Of a stretch of 41,238 nt of DNA, positions 40,766 to 41,238 are shown piece after piece (position 1 is the stretch's first letter; the number at the start of each line of letters is the position of its first letter). Origin of the DNA: Candidatus Heimdallarchaeota archaeon (lineage in GTDB: Archaea; Asgardarchaeota; Heimdallarchaeia; Heimdallarchaeales; Heimdallarchaeaceae); contig JABCTC010000031.1 in the NCBI GenBank assembly GCA_018238545.1, forward strand, positions 1 through 41,238, given 5' to 3'. The notes under the pieces are model-generated. The model ran no database searches and was not told where the DNA came from. It saw only the letters and a list, made by a program, of their open reading frames with translations. Position numbers and translations under genes: made by a program.

Positions 40766-40954
40766 TCAGGATACTTCTGTAATGATCCATTTCCAATCAA
40801 GTCTATCAAAAGAATCCAAATCATATTGATTCTCATTTGTATCTAGTAAAGCTTGTGTGCTAATTGTATTAAGCAAAGAAGTGCTTATTAAAAAACCAAT
40901 AATTATAACACTTAAACCCATAAATAATTTTGTTTTTATCTTTTTCCTTTTCAT
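40766..40954 (-). pseudogene. Signal-peptide fragment of the surface protein, shifted frame
   Basis: These 62 codons give a basic start MKRKKIKTKLFMGL, a hydrophobic core (SVIIIGFLISTSLLNTIS) and a probable cleavage region near TQA-LLDTNE, a typical secretion signal. The frame then ends after 62 codons, while the repeat-bearing frame continues. A change of one base between about 40766 and 40836 would join the two. The upstream AT-rich DNA (40955-41140) should hold the promoter; I see nothing else in it. Confidence 0.6.
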
Positions 40955-41140
40955 TTTTTCACCTTTTTCATTATTTTTTCTTTTGTTTAAACATGAATAT
41001 ATTTTTTAAATTAAGAAAATAAGGTTTTTCGAATAAAAGGTTTGTGCATTATTGGCAAAAAGAGAATGCTCACAAAACTTCTCTTAGAACAAATAAGAAA
41101 CAATAATAAGGCAAATGTCATGCTTTTTTCAGAGATACAT

Positions 41141-41238
41141 CTATGTGTAATAGAAAGTGTCTAAAACCAATTTAGAGTAGATTTCGTCATACATTGTTAT
41201 GAGCGATTCTTTTGCTATTTCTTTTTCGAATTTTTTCC
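41141..41238 (-). CDS. C-terminal end of a gene running off the right edge, possibly a glycosyltransferase
   Basis: One minus-strand frame is open from the window edge to a TAG at 41141-41143, giving 31 codons: FEKEIAKESLITMYDEIYSK and then a short tail. The pattern F-x-x-x-I-A-x-x-[ST]-L-x-x-x-Y-[DE]-E-[IV] is like the last helix of GT4-type glycosyltransferases (commonly F-S-W-E-x-I-A-x-x-T-L-x-V-Y-E-E). So short a piece could also be chance. Confidence 0.35.
   Translation of the reverse strand, partial: KKFEKEIAKESLITMYDEIYSKLVLDTFYYT

Larger units (their letters stand above)
39892..40836 (-). pseudogene. Surface protein with two Fn3-like repeats and C-terminal anchor, frame-disrupted at its N-terminus
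   Basis: The first 90 residues include DIFYKRWDASTTSWTTTEVV and SLAVDVAGHVHITWYDVTDY, blades of a repetitive extracellular beta-propeller-like module, of which only one full copy and a part remain. Two Fn3-like repeats (92-187 and 189-281) follow, then a membrane helix (285-304) and a basic tail RIRKKKSK, so the protein is anchored in the cell membrane facing outwards. The frame has no proper start; the signal peptide lies in another frame at 40766-40954. This could be a deletion through the repeats, a frameshift, or an assembly collapse. Confidence 0.65.

Noticed and set aside
1..41238. CRISPR arrays, insertion sequences or tRNA genes
   Set aside because: No regularly spaced direct repeats, transposase motifs, terminal inverted repeats around an ORF, or cloverleaf-like sequences were seen on reading both strands.

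Overview
This 41 kb window is AT-rich and gene-dense. It most likely comes from an archaeon, probably an Asgard (Promethearchaeota) lineage; I infer the lineage from gene content and checked it against no database. Evidence for an archaeon: TATA-like boxes about 25-30 nt upstream of start codons with many apparently leaderless genes, a minimal SufBC/Sms-type Fe-S system and a heterodimeric ABC/FeoB iron locus with GGTGA-type ribosome binding sites. Evidence for Asgard: four genes with longin/roadblock-like domains (one fused to TPR repeats), a membrane-anchored RING-type protein and zinc-ribbon membrane proteins. Several genes look bacterial in origin, including NAD-dependent DNA ligase, an AttH/CrtC-type lipocalin, a YwbE family protein and a clostridial-type FMN hydroxyacid dehydrogenase. 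I saw no tRNA, rRNA, CRISPR array or insertion sequence. No gene-free gap exceeds 300 bp.

Layout. 1-1.8 kb (minus): three tandem paralogues of a small two-to-four-segment membrane protein (the first cut by the window edge) and a VOC-fold protein. 1.9-6.4 kb (plus): a lysine/saccharopine dehydrogenase-like enzyme, a Gfo/Idh/MocA oxidoreductase, a small longin-like protein with a Cys motif, and a lipocalin-type protein that ends in a hairpin terminator. 6.5-9.0 kb (minus): a two-gene ABC-2 type transporter.

9.2-22.1 kb is an iron and Fe-S island. A DtxR-family regulator with iron-type metal ligands (minus) diverges from a long plus-strand cluster: feoA-feoA-feoB, a membrane protein, a FeoC-like Cys protein, a flavodoxin-ferredoxin fusion, a 69-aa membrane peptide, an MFS transporter and a CydDC-like heterodimeric ABC exporter. 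It converges on a minus-strand sufC-sufB-methyltransferase operon. Two tandem copies of TTTCGG-N4-CCGAA(A) sit at the predicted feo start site, and a near-identical copy (one mismatch) sits upstream of sufC. This suggests one regulon controls both arms.

22.2-26.7 kb (minus): two long paralogous longin-like proteins flank a polytopic HGSNAT-like membrane acyltransferase; the two paralogues share an identical 16-nt promoter core. 26.7-31.6 kb: a zinc-ribbon membrane protein broken by a frame change at a T7 run, ywbE preceded by a 10-bp inverted repeat, a RING-type membrane protein, a lipoyl-less E2 acyltransferase domain, a glutaredoxin/ferredoxin-thioredoxin-reductase pair and an O-methyltransferase. 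31.7-34.3 kb: ligA (minus) diverges from a pncC-like NMN amidase (plus), a plausible NMN-salvage pairing. 34.3-38.6 kb (minus): a helical protein, an N6-adenine DNA methyltransferase and a TPR-longin fusion. 38.7-41.2 kb: an FMN hydroxyacid dehydrogenase, a surface-anchored protein with two Fn3-like repeats and a broken N-terminus, and the tail of a gene running off the right edge.
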